Positions 28,166 to 35,857 of a DNA stretch of 39,834 bases are shown here, piece after piece. Below the pieces are notes generated by a model. The model saw only the letters and a list, made by a program, of their open reading frames with translations, did not search any database and was not told the origin of the DNA. Made by a program: the position numbers and the translations under genes. Numbering within the stretch: the first letter of the stretch is position 1; the number at the start of each line of letters is the position of its first letter. The stretch is from Bacteroidales bacterium. Its GTDB lineage: Bacteria > Bacteroidota > Bacteroidia > Bacteroidales > VadinHA17. The DNA is taken from positions 1 through 39,834 of the forward strand of contig JAAYQC010000098.1 in NCBI GenBank assembly GCA_012519515.1. The letters run 5' to 3'.

Positions 28166-30211
28166 CTAAAAATTTGCCTGAAGAGTGAGGAAAAGGGAGC
28201 GGCCGTAGCCATTAATTCCTGAACCATGATACCGGTAATCCTTATTGAAGATATTCCGCAGACTCAGGTCGGCAGCCAGAAATTTCCATGTATAGCCTCC
28301 GCTGAGATTAATCACATTCCATCCGGGAGTACCCCCATCAGGGATCCGATTGTCGTCTATGTCGCCCTGTGCCAGACGGTCCTGTTTTGCGGCAGCAAGC
28401 CATTCAATACCGCTGCGCCAGTTACCCGGTCTGAATTCGACTGCCATTCTTGCAAAAAGAGGCGGAATACGCCGGACCGGTTCATTCTTTGTAATGTTCT
28501 GCCCGTAGGTGTAAGTCAGGCTTCCCGAAAGAGTAAGCCACGACTTCGGAAAATAATCCCAGGCAGTTTCAGCTCCCTGAATATATGCCCTTTCGCTGTT
28601 TTCCTTGGTATACAGCTGATAACCCTCTATCTCCTGTCCTTCTATCCTTACCCTGGTTATGAGATTATAAAGTTCATTCCTGTAAAGGTAAATCTCTCCC
28701 TTCAGTCCGTTCCTGTTGTATTTATATCCCACCTGGTACTGAAACGAACTTTCGGGCTTGAGGTCGAAATTCGGTGTTTCGTACCTGAAGTCTACTATGC
28801 CGAGAGTTCCCAGATCATCAATATTGGGTGCCCTGAATCCGGTATTCAGCGAAAGGAAAAGATTGGATGCTGAAGAAAGTTTCCTCATGAAGGCAATGTT
28901 ACCTACCAGGGCTGAAGGGCTGAGCTCTGTCATTCCAAGTTCCATATCATCCACATTAATGACAAAGGAGTTGAATCTGGCTCCGGCTGTTATGTTCCAC
29001 CGGGGCAAATCAAAAGAATGAACAGTAAAGAGTGCCACGCTGTTCATAGTCGACCCGTCGGGATAAAGACCTCTTTTGGCCGTGGCTGATGAGGTGGTAA
29101 TATCTGTATCGGTTCGGGTGCTGTTAACCAGGTCGCTGTAGAATTCAATCCCTAAGTTTCCCGACCAGATATCGCCATTCGATACGAGAGCCTCAGCCGA
29201 CAAGCCGAAAGTCCTGACCTTGTCATACTCGCGCCTCAGAATATCCGAGCCGTTCTTCCTGGTTGACCTTCCTTCCCTTGTCTGCTGGTATGATGCAGTT
29301 ATAATCCCCGATTTCAGTATACCGGCATTAAGGCTGGTGTTAAGACGGGCGTAAGCAAGTTTCCTCTTCTGGGGATCAGTTTCGTTTATCATATAGTTTT
29401 CAAGAACCACTTTGTGATAAACCGGTATGTCGGTCTGTTTCACATTCTGGTAAAGCACGGTAAGTGAAGTTCGGGGTGTGAGCAAAAATGAAGTCTTGAA
29501 ATAGTGGTCTGATTCATCATAACCTGAGGGACTCTGGCGGCCGGTAGTATCGCCTCCTACTATATCCCCGAATTTCCTGAACGAGACACCGGCCCTTGCC
29601 GAAACTGTTTTATTGCTGAATGAAAGAAAAGAATGAAGTGTCTGTTCCATGCCATGGGTGGCTATTCTCCCAAGCACGCCGCCTCCCCAGTCGGCCTCAC
29701 CGGTGAAGCCTGTTTCATGACTGAAGGCCTGAACTGTTCCCCCGATAGCATCGGAGCCATACTGAACAGATCCACTTCCCCGAAGCACCTCAATCTTTCC
29801 CGTGCTGAAAGGGTCGATGGTATTGAAATACTGGTTGGGGCCGTATCTCATGGTCGAATTGCTAATCCTTATTCCATCAAGAAGAAGAAGTGTCTGGTTC
29901 CCAGTAAGTCCTCTGATAAAAGGAGACCCTCCTCCGTGATTGGTTTTCTGGACAAAAACCCCGGGAGTAAGAGCCAGAGCTTCAGGTGATGTTCTCAGCT
30001 GATACTCTCCCACCGATTTGAGATCAATCGCCCTTACTGCATCGGGAGTGTTCATTATCACAGAGTTAAACCTTCGTGCAGTTATCACCACTTCATTTAT
30101 GGCATGAAGTTTAAGAGAATCGTGAAACTGGGTTCCGGGTTTGTCCGTGGCTGCAAGAAAGCCGGGAAAGATAAAAAGAGTCATAACGAAAAAAGCTTTC
30201 AACATGTTCAT
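28166..30211 (-). CDS. TonB-dependent outer-membrane receptor
   Basis: A 681-residue outer-membrane receptor. A signal peptide (residues 1-21) is followed by a TonB-box-like INEVVITARR (about 38-47), a plug domain (about 50-165, with FIRGLTGNQTLLLLDGIRI and EVLRGSGSVQYGSDAIGG), and a 22-strand barrel ending in the usual aromatic residue (final Phe). It lacks the carboxypeptidase-regulatory-like domain of SusC proteins and is short, which points to the siderophore/haem/cobalamin type rather than glycan import. No SusD or binding protein is adjacent. It is divergent from the PLP decarboxylase, with 173 bases between them. The ligand is unknown. Confidence 0.9.
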   Translation of the reverse strand: MNMLKAFFVMTLFIFPGFLAATDKPGTQFHDSLKLHAINEVVITARRFNSVIMNTPDAVRAIDLKSVGEYQLRTSPEALALTPGVFVQKTNHGGGSPFIRGLTGNQTLLLLDGIRISNSTMRYGPNQYFNTIDPFSTGKIEVLRGSGSVQYGSDAIGGTVQAFSHETGFTGEADWGGGVLGRIATHGMEQTLHSFLSFSNKTVSARAGVSFRKFGDIVGGDTTGRQSPSGYDESDHYFKTSFLLTPRTSLTVLYQNVKQTDIPVYHKVVLENYMINETDPQKRKLAYARLNTSLNAGILKSGIITASYQQTREGRSTRKNGSDILRREYDKVRTFGLSAEALVSNGDIWSGNLGIEFYSDLVNSTRTDTDITTSSATAKRGLYPDGSTMNSVALFTVHSFDLPRWNITAGARFNSFVINVDDMELGMTELSPSALVGNIAFMRKLSSASNLFLSLNTGFRAPNIDDLGTLGIVDFRYETPNFDLKPESSFQYQVGYKYNRNGLKGEIYLYRNELYNLITRVRIEGQEIEGYQLYTKENSERAYIQGAETAWDYFPKSWLTLSGSLTYTYGQNITKNEPVRRIPPLFARMAVEFRPGNWRSGIEWLAAAKQDRLAQGDIDDNRIPDGGTPGWNVINLSGGYTWKFLAADLSLRNIFNKDYRYHGSGINGYGRSLFLTLQANF

Positions 30212-30384
30212 CCGGTTTTTGGGTTTTCCAAATAAAGGGATTTTTTTTGATTTGTCCGATGCATCAAAAACATAAAGCTGCCGGGGCTTCTGCCTCCATA
30301 TAATCCTACTTTTTTATTACTTTTACGACCTCCATCGCTAAGGCATACATACACAGCCGAAGCATACAAACACACTTTTGCGGA

Positions 30385-31848
30385 ATGAACACCAGAAAAT
30401 ATCACAATGATCCTTTTGATCCTGAACTCTTCAGGCAGGAAGGTCATAAAATAATCGACCTCCTGTCCGATTACCTGAAGGAAATTACAAGCAGGCCCGA
30501 CACACCGGTTTTGCCCCGGACTGATCCGGATGAACTTTCGGCATACTATTCCCAAAAACTTGAATCAGGCGATCCCGAATCCTTCACCGACTATATAAGT
30601 GATTTTATTGACAAGTCAAATCACCTTCACCATCCGAGGTATTTAGGTCACCAGGTGACATCGCCATTGCCTCATGTGGCGCTGGCACAGCTATGCTCAA
30701 CACTGCTGAACAACGCGGCGGCGGTATATGAAATGGGACCGGTTGCCATAGCAATGGAAAGGAGTATTATCAGGATGTTTTCAGGAATGATCGGTTATGA
30801 CGATAATGCAGATGGTATTTTCACCCATGGCGGAAGTACGGGAAACCTGACTGCCATGCTGGCTGCCAGGCAGGTAAAATCGCCTCATAACATATGGGAA
30901 GATGGCGTTCAAAAAGAAATGAAGATCGGATTCATGGTTACGGACCAGTCGCACTACAGTGTGGCCAGAAACGTGAAAATCATGGGCCTGGGAAACGATG
31001 CTCTTGTAAAGGTCCCCTATGATAAAAGCAACAGGATGTGTGCCTGTCAGCTTGAAAAATGCTACGAAGAAGCACTTCAAAAAGGAATTCAGCCTGCCGC
31101 CGTAGTAGCCAACTCATGCTCAACGGCAACCGGTTCATACGATGATCTTAATGCTATTGCCGACTTCTGCGGCAAGCATAATCTGTGGCTTCATGTCGAC
31201 GGTGCTCACGGAATGGGAGTACTCTTCTCCGGCAAATACCGCCACCTTGTAAGGGGAATAGAGAGAGCTGACTCAATAGTTATTGACTTTCACAAAATGC
31301 TGCTTTCACCGGCGCCGAACACGATGGTGTTATTCCGCGACGGCAATCAATCGTACGAGACATTTGCACATAAAGCATCTTATCTGTTCGGGAAGCAGGG
31401 TGAACATGAATGGCATGCCAGTGCAAAAAGAACCCTCGAATGCACAAAAAGCTCACTCGGATTTGTTGCTTATACCGCATTCAAATACTGCGACAACGAG
31501 TACTTTGAAAACTATATCGACAGTCGCTACAACCTGGCAAAGAGATTCACTGAAATGATCAGGAATACAAAAAACTTCGAGTCCGCGCTCGAACCCGACG
31601 CCAACATAGTATGCTTCAGATATAATCCGGGCGGAATGGAGACTGAGGAACTCAACCGGCTCAATGCCGCCATCCGCGGCAATATCATAAATGAAGGTAA
31701 GTTTTACATTGTCCGGACCGAACTGGAGGAGAAACTCTGGTTACGTATCACCATTATCAATCCCCTGACTTCGGAGGAGGATTTGAAGCTGCTTCTCGAT
31801 ACAATCGAACAGGCAGCATTATTGATGATGTCGCCGGATATATCCTGA
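30385..31848 (+). CDS. PLP-dependent group II amino acid decarboxylase
   Basis: A 487-residue cytoplasmic enzyme of the fold-type I, group II decarboxylase family (aromatic amino acid, glutamate and diaminobutyrate decarboxylases). The PLP lysine is Lys 304 in VIDFHKMLLSPAP; Asp 272 in HVDGAHG holds the pyridine nitrogen; His 190 in DQSHYSV stacks on the ring; FTHGGSTGNLTAM (147-159) binds the phosphate. The protein lacks N-terminal extensions and is cytoplasmic. The usual lysine context is HKW; here it is HKM. The substrate cannot be assigned from sequence; L-2,4-diaminobutyrate, aromatic amino acids or glutamate are options. It is monocistronic, with an intrinsic terminator at 31959-31983. 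Confidence 0.88.
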   Translation: MNTRKYHNDPFDPELFRQEGHKIIDLLSDYLKEITSRPDTPVLPRTDPDELSAYYSQKLESGDPESFTDYISDFIDKSNHLHHPRYLGHQVTSPLPHVALAQLCSTLLNNAAAVYEMGPVAIAMERSIIRMFSGMIGYDDNADGIFTHGGSTGNLTAMLAARQVKSPHNIWEDGVQKEMKIGFMVTDQSHYSVARNVKIMGLGNDALVKVPYDKSNRMCACQLEKCYEEALQKGIQPAAVVANSCSTATGSYDDLNAIADFCGKHNLWLHVDGAHGMGVLFSGKYRHLVRGIERADSIVIDFHKMLLSPAPNTMVLFRDGNQSYETFAHKASYLFGKQGEHEWHASAKRTLECTKSSLGFVAYTAFKYCDNEYFENYIDSRYNLAKRFTEMIRNTKNFESALEPDANIVCFRYNPGGMETEELNRLNAAIRGNIINEGKFYIVRTELEEKLWLRITIINPLTSEEDLKLLLDTIEQAALLMMSPDIS

Positions 31849-31958
31849 AAGGCACTGCAGGAAAGCAGACCAGGGGAAAAAATATCCTGGGATCCATCCT
31901 GGAAAGCATGCTCAAAAAATAAACAAAGACATTCCCGGCCCTGATACGGTCATTGTCA

Positions 31959-31983
31959 AATCCCCCTTCCCGGGGGGATTTTT
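31959..31983 (+). terminator. Intrinsic terminator after decarboxylase
   Basis: AATCCCCC (31959-31966) pairs with GGGGGATT (31973-31980) across a six-base loop and is followed by TTT, making a T-run of five. It is 110 bases after the decarboxylase stop. Confidence 0.75.
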
Positions 31984-32045
31984 ACGCGTGTTATGAAAAC
32001 ACATCTGCTTTCTCCATTCTCCATTCAGCATATACAGACCATCAT

Positions 32046-32080
32046 TTTGCCAGAATATGTATAAATTATTGTTAAATTTG
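32046..32080 (+). promoter_or_regulatory. Candidate Bacteroidota promoter upstream of HlyD-type gene
   Basis: TTTG (32046-32049), 23 bases, then TAAATTTG (32073-32080), an exact match to TAnnTTTG. The spacing is slightly long. It would give a leader of about 90 bases before the ATG at 32176. Confidence 0.4.
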
Positions 32081-32175
32081 TTAAAGAAGTTTAAATGAAG
32101 GGAATGGCATTTTAGAATTTCCTAATTTCGCTCTCACATACGATGTTGTAACAGATCATAATCAATATTTTCCGG

Positions 32176-33462
32176 ATGAAAAGGACAATCATAATCACCC
32201 TGGCAGTTTTTGTATTCACAATGATTGCCCTGTATGTATTCAATAAGTTAACTTCCCGGCAGGACCGTAATCTTATGTTTGCCGAGGCCGTTAAAGGCGA
32301 TTTTGAAGTGTCGATATCGACACCTGGCGAGATCTTAGCAGAAAATGCTATCGATATTAAAGCCCCTGAGGTAAGCAGGGGAAGGGATTTTCGTGCCCAG
32401 CCGCTGAGGATCACTGATATGGTCTCGGAAGGAACAGTTGTAAAAACAGGCGATTATGTAGCAACCCTCGACAGGACACAATACGACAACACCCTGAAGG
32501 ATGAGCGTGAAAGGCTCAACGAGTACAGGAACAACATCGAGATGAAAAAGATGGATACAGCTGTGACGCTCACCAATTTAAGAAACAACATAAGAAATCA
32601 GCTTCATACCGTGGAGGAGGCTGAAATAACACTCCAAAACTCAAAATACGAACCGCCGGCCACAATCAGACAGGCTGAAATAAACCTGGAAAAACAGAAA
32701 AGACTCCTTGAACAGAGAAAGAGAGGATATGAGCTCAGGCTTGCCCAGGTTAAAAGGGACCTTATAAGACAGAATATGTATTATAACAGGATCGAAAGAA
32801 GGGTTGCAAGTCTCGAAGAGGTACTTGCCGGCTTTACCATCACTGCACCCTCGCCCGGAATGGTAGTCTATAAAAGGGATCGCAGGGGCACAAAGATCAA
32901 GATAGGATCGACAATAAACATGGCCGACAGGATTGTAGCCACGTTGCCCGATCTCAGTTCTCTTCTGTCACGTATCTATATCAGTGAAATTGAAATAAGA
33001 AAGGTCAAGCCTGGCCAGAATGTTGAAATAAAGGTTGATGCTTTCCCCAACAAGGTTTTCACAGGCAAGGTTTATACCGTTGCCAATATCGGGGAACAGC
33101 TTGATAATTCCGATTCAAAGGTTTTCGAGGTAATGGTTAAGTTTGACGGATCCGATCCCGATCTCCGTCCGGCAATGACCACAAGCAACAAGGTGGTAAT
33201 CCAGAGATACAGCGATGTAATTTATATTCCCACGGAGTGCGTTCACGCCGAAACTGACGGTATTCCCTTTGTTTATACCAGGGACAAGACCAAGCAGATT
33301 GTTGTTACCGGTGATGCTAACGATAAGCATATCATAATAGAACAGGGCTTGAAGCCGAAACAGTCAGTCTACATTATGACACCGGAAAACGCTGATGAAT
33401 TCATTGTAAGGGGTGAGGAACTCAAGGAGATCAATCACGAAAGGATGACTGCCAGTAAATAG
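32176..33462 (+). CDS. HlyD/MacA-type periplasmic adaptor (membrane fusion protein)
   Basis: A 428-residue protein with an N-terminal membrane anchor (about residues 4-24). Then come a barrel-sandwich/lipoyl-like half (about 40-95), a long coiled coil (about 95-220, rich in charged heptads), the second lipoyl half (FTITAPSPGMVVYKRDRRGT, about 225-245), and beta-barrel and membrane-proximal domains to the end. This is the HlyD/RND-adaptor layout that links an inner-membrane pump to an outer-membrane channel. No ABC transporter, RND pump or TolC-like gene is adjacent, which is unusual because adaptor genes usually sit next to their pumps. The exported substrate is therefore unknown. Confidence 0.88.
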   Translation: MKRTIIITLAVFVFTMIALYVFNKLTSRQDRNLMFAEAVKGDFEVSISTPGEILAENAIDIKAPEVSRGRDFRAQPLRITDMVSEGTVVKTGDYVATLDRTQYDNTLKDERERLNEYRNNIEMKKMDTAVTLTNLRNNIRNQLHTVEEAEITLQNSKYEPPATIRQAEINLEKQKRLLEQRKRGYELRLAQVKRDLIRQNMYYNRIERRVASLEEVLAGFTITAPSPGMVVYKRDRRGTKIKIGSTINMADRIVATLPDLSSLLSRIYISEIEIRKVKPGQNVEIKVDAFPNKVFTGKVYTVANIGEQLDNSDSKVFEVMVKFDGSDPDLRPAMTTSNKVVIQRYSDVIYIPTECVHAETDGIPFVYTRDKTKQIVVTGDANDKHIIIEQGLKPKQSVYIMTPENADEFIVRGEELKEINHERMTASK

Positions 33463-33465
33463 AAA

Positions 33466-33495
33466 AACCGCGAAACACACTGGCGCTTCGCGGTT
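33466..33495 (-). terminator. Intrinsic terminator for the small secreted protein gene
   Basis: AACCGCGAA (33466-33474) pairs with TTCGCGGTT (33487-33495) over a 12-base loop. On the minus strand the stem is followed by a run of T bases. It lies between two convergent genes and may also slow rightward transcription. Confidence 0.65.
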
Positions 33496-33517
33496 CCTGT
33501 TAGAGTGCCTGATTTCC

Positions 33518-34036
33518 CTATTTTTTATCGTAGGCCATTTTTGTTGTAACCTCACCGTTCGGGGTGTCCCTTTTGGAAACAATTGTGAGTGAAGCAGGGC
33601 TGTTCAATGTCCAGGTCTCTGTAGTTGTAAACTCCATCGACTGCCCATCACGTTCAAATGCCATTTTGGTCACAATGTTAAGTGATTTTCCGTCGGCCGA
33701 CCAGGTTGCGGTGGACTTGCTCTCACCCATTCCCATTGTGTTTACACTTTCCTTTCCGTCGAGAGTATATTTACTGGTGAAGTTCATGGTCTGACCATCC
33801 CTGCCCTGACGTGTTCTTTCAACGGTAAGAAGATTGGCTTCCTGGCTTACAGTGAGATCACCGCCGCCCATTCCCATTCTTCCGCCGCCCTGGCCCATTT
33901 CGCTCTTTTCAGCGTTAAAAGCCCACTTTCCCGAGAAATTTGCCTTTGAGCCCTGGGCATTGAGAACCAGCGGCATGCAAAGAAAAGCAAGCATTACTGT
34001 AATTGACAGTATCTGCATGGTAACATTTTTCTTCAT
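33518..34036 (-). CDS. Small secreted beta-rich protein
   Basis: A 172-residue protein starting at ATG 34036; a further 15 in-frame codons upstream are not used because MKKNVTMQILSITVMLAFL is a clear signal peptide, ending near LNAQG. The mature part opens with NFSGKWAFNAEKSEM and is made of alternating strands with a glycine/methionine-rich loop (GQGGGRMGMGGGD, about residues 45-57). This resembles lipocalin-like secreted proteins of Bacteroidota of unknown function. The methionine-rich loop could bind a soft metal such as copper, but this is speculative. Monocistronic. Confidence 0.7.
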   Translation of the reverse strand: MKKNVTMQILSITVMLAFLCMPLVLNAQGSKANFSGKWAFNAEKSEMGQGGGRMGMGGGDLTVSQEANLLTVERTRQGRDGQTMNFTSKYTLDGKESVNTMGMGESKSTATWSADGKSLNIVTKMAFERDGQSMEFTTTETWTLNSPASLTIVSKRDTPNGEVTTKMAYDKK

Positions 34037-34227
34037 ATTCAATAAATTTTTATTGGTTATTACTAATAGACATCCCGGCATGGCTAATTATTCCATGCGA
34101 TCAATAAATCTCCACATCGTGATAAAACTCATAATAAGAAACAAATCCTTATGGAAAACCATCCCGGCATCCGGAAGCGTGGCAATTCCTAACCAGGGAA
34201 TACAGCCAGGGATGAGAACTCTGATAA

Positions 34228-34260
34228 TTTGATAAATATGGAAATTTATTTATATCTTTC
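34228..34260 (+). promoter_or_regulatory. Candidate promoter for OB-fold lipoprotein gene
   Basis: TTTG (34228-34231), 21 bases, then TATCTTTC (34253-34260), one base off TAnnTTTG. It is 31 bases before the ATG at 34292 and supports that start over the upstream ATG at 34229. Confidence 0.5.
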
Positions 34261-34291
34261 GCCTGAAAAATATATTAAAATTATCGGGGCT

Positions 34292-34786
34292 ATGATAAAG
34301 AAGTTATTTTCATTTTCAGTAATCGCTTTTTTGCTGATCTCATGCGGAACAGGCGGAAACAGGGAAGTCTCTCAGAACAACGGGGAACAGGGTCCTGTAA
34401 AGGTTGAGTTTGCTTCGCTGATAGATAATCCTTCAGAATATGTAGGTAAAAACATAAGCGTCGAAGGCAAGGTCGTACATGTGTGCATGCACAGCGGGAA
34501 AAAACTGTTCATCACCGGCGACAATCCGGATATAAGGCTTTATATTCAGGCTGGAGAGGAAATGCCGAAATTCCCGACCGAGCTTCTTGGAAGTATAGTT
34601 AAGGTTGAAGGCAAACTGACCCAGCCCGCTGCAGCTTCAGTTGAGACTCACCACGGCGACCATGCATCGTCAGCCGAGCATGCTGAAGCCGGAACCGATG
34701 TCTGCGAAACTGAAAAAGCACTCGCTTCACAAACCGCACTTGCCGATCTGATGATGGTCTATTCAAAGCACACCGTTATTAAGTAG
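34292..34786 (+). CDS. OB-fold lipoprotein with His-rich tail
   Basis: A 164-residue protein starting at ATG 34292. A lipoprotein signal peptide ends at lipobox LISC with Cys 18. Residues 36-110 form an OB-fold-like barrel (EFASLIDNPSEYVGKNISV, then VEGKVVHVCMHSGKK, and SIVKVEGKLTQP). Cys 65 and His 67 lie in VHVCMHSGKK. The C-terminal region is rich in His (120, 121, 124, 130) and has Cys 138, suggesting metal binding. An upstream in-frame ATG at 34229 is rejected because it lies within the promoter and lacks a signal. The next gene encodes a PepSY-TM protein, but a terminator separates them. No specific function is known. Confidence 0.75.
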   Translation: MIKKLFSFSVIAFLLISCGTGGNREVSQNNGEQGPVKVEFASLIDNPSEYVGKNISVEGKVVHVCMHSGKKLFITGDNPDIRLYIQAGEEMPKFPTELLGSIVKVEGKLTQPAAASVETHHGDHASSAEHAEAGTDVCETEKALASQTALADLMMVYSKHTVIK

Positions 34787-34808
34787 CAATTATTTAATTA
34801 CTTGATTT

Positions 34809-34836
34809 AAAGGTCAGCCCCAAACTGACCTTTTTT
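34809..34836 (+). terminator. Intrinsic terminator after OB-fold lipoprotein gene
   Basis: AAAGGTCAG (34809-34817) pairs with CTGACCTTT (34825-34833), seven-base loop, then a T-run to 34836. It is 22 bases after the stop and just 14 bases before the next ATG. Confidence 0.75.
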
Positions 34837-34849
34837 AAATTTTTCTTCC

Positions 34850-35398
34850 ATGAATATCAACAAATTCAACCGAATAACACATCGCGATATAGGATATCTG
34901 ATCGCGGGCATGACGATCATTTACGCGTTGTCAGGAATTGCCCTGAACCACAAGAATGACTGGAATCCCAATTACATTATAGACAACAGGTCATTCCGGA
35001 CCGAAATACCCGTATCGAGGGATAGTTTCAATGAAGATGCTGCAATGGAGATCCTGAAAGAAATTCCCGGCAGTCTGGAATACAAAACTTTCTATTATCC
35101 CTCAGGAAACATTCTTACCATCTTCGTCGACAACGGTTCGGTAAGGATAAACTCCGACACCGGCGAAGGAACGATTGAGAGAATAAGCAAGCGACCCCTG
35201 TTTTACCATATAAACTTCCTCCATTACAATCCGGGAAGATGGTGGAAATACTTCAGCGACATCTTTTGCCTCAGTCTGATGTTCGTGACTGTCACCGGGC
35301 TTTTCCTTGTAAAGGGAAAAAACGGAATAACACGAAGAGGAGCAGTTCTGACAGCAATAGGAATTATACTGCCGCTGATCTTTTTATTTATTTACTGA
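34850..35398 (+). CDS. PepSY-associated transmembrane protein
   Basis: A 182-residue membrane protein. The first helix (about 17-33) ends in ALNHKNDWNP, a signature of PepSY-associated TM proteins. A periplasmic domain of about 110 residues follows (including SGNILTIFVDNGSVRINSDTGEG, a PepSY-like strand pair, and HFLHYNPGRWWK near 122-133). Two further helices lie at about 142-157 and 164-181. PepSY-TM proteins are often found near iron or redox genes and some act as ferric reductases. Conserved histidines flank the helices, so a haem or metal role is possible but inferred. A terminator separates it from the OB-fold gene, so it probably has its own promoter. Confidence 0.8.
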   Translation: MNINKFNRITHRDIGYLIAGMTIIYALSGIALNHKNDWNPNYIIDNRSFRTEIPVSRDSFNEDAAMEILKEIPGSLEYKTFYYPSGNILTIFVDNGSVRINSDTGEGTIERISKRPLFYHINFLHYNPGRWWKYFSDIFCLSLMFVTVTGLFLVKGKNGITRRGAVLTAIGIILPLIFLFIY

Positions 35399-35505
35399 TA
35401 TTAAGCTGAGGTCTGACTTAATCAGATAACCGGGGAAGTTGAAAATAACAACAAAAATTTATCGTGATTCAATAACCTGCTTATTGTAATTCAATAAATT
35501 TTTTA

Positions 35506-35535
35506 CCTGAAACGATATGTATTTCAGGACTTTTT
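35506..35535 (+). terminator. Weak intrinsic terminator after PepSY-TM gene
   Basis: CCTGAAA (35506-35512) pairs with TTTCAGG (35522-35528), nine-base loop, then ACTTTTTG. It lies between convergent genes and overlaps the end of the tatA-like gene. Confidence 0.5.
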
Positions 35536-35715
35536 GTCGTCCTCTCCGGATTCTGCCTTCGTATTATCCGGTTCATCATCGACCCTGGAGGCTTTTTTGA
35601 AATCCTTAAGTCCCTGGCCGAGACCTTTCATTAGCTCGGGTATTTTTCTTCCTCCGAAAAGAAGTACTACCACAAGCAAAATGAGAATTATTTCCGTCAT
35701 ACCTATTCTTCCCAT
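35524..35715 (-). CDS. tatA: TatA/E-type twin-arginine translocase subunit
   Basis: A 63-residue protein. Residues 6-21 form a hydrophobic membrane helix ([16 protein letters not shown]), followed by the amphipathic helix of TatA ([20 protein letters not shown], about 23-42) and an acidic tail. It forms the Tat pore that moves folded proteins across the inner membrane. An internal ATG at residue 6 is a less likely start. No tatB or tatC is nearby, so it is a single-gene locus, which is common in Bacteroidota. The window also holds a Tat-signal substrate (TldD). Confidence 0.88.
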   Translation of the reverse strand: MGRIGMTEIILILLVVVLLFGGRKIPELMKGLGQGLKDFKKASRVDDEPDNTKAESGEDDKKS

Positions 35716-35738
35716 GATACAAAGTATTAGTGATCGGC

Positions 35739-35769
35739 TAAAGATAGTTTTTATTGTTCAAACCGTCAA
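35739..35769 (-). promoter_or_regulatory. Candidate promoter for tatA
   Basis: On the minus strand TTG (35769-35767), 20 bases, then TATCTTTA (35746-35739), one base off TAnnTTTG, ending 23 bases before the ATG at 35715. Confidence 0.5.
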
Positions 35770-35857
35770 GTACATCGATCCGGACCGAGATGAGCACAAA
35801 GGTCATCGGATTTGCCGGTGTCAGGATATTTCAGAAAAAGCATTCTTCTTCCTGAGC

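Larger units (their letters stand above)
31849..32175. other. Intergenic region with terminator and promoter
   Basis: About 330 bases between two rightward genes. It contains a strong terminator at 31959-31983 and a promoter-like pair at 32046-32080. No coding frame is supportable. Confidence 0.5.

Noticed and set aside
28226-28873. 215-codon open frame on plus opposite the TonB-dependent receptor
   Set aside because: Shadow of the barrel-coding region; no motif.
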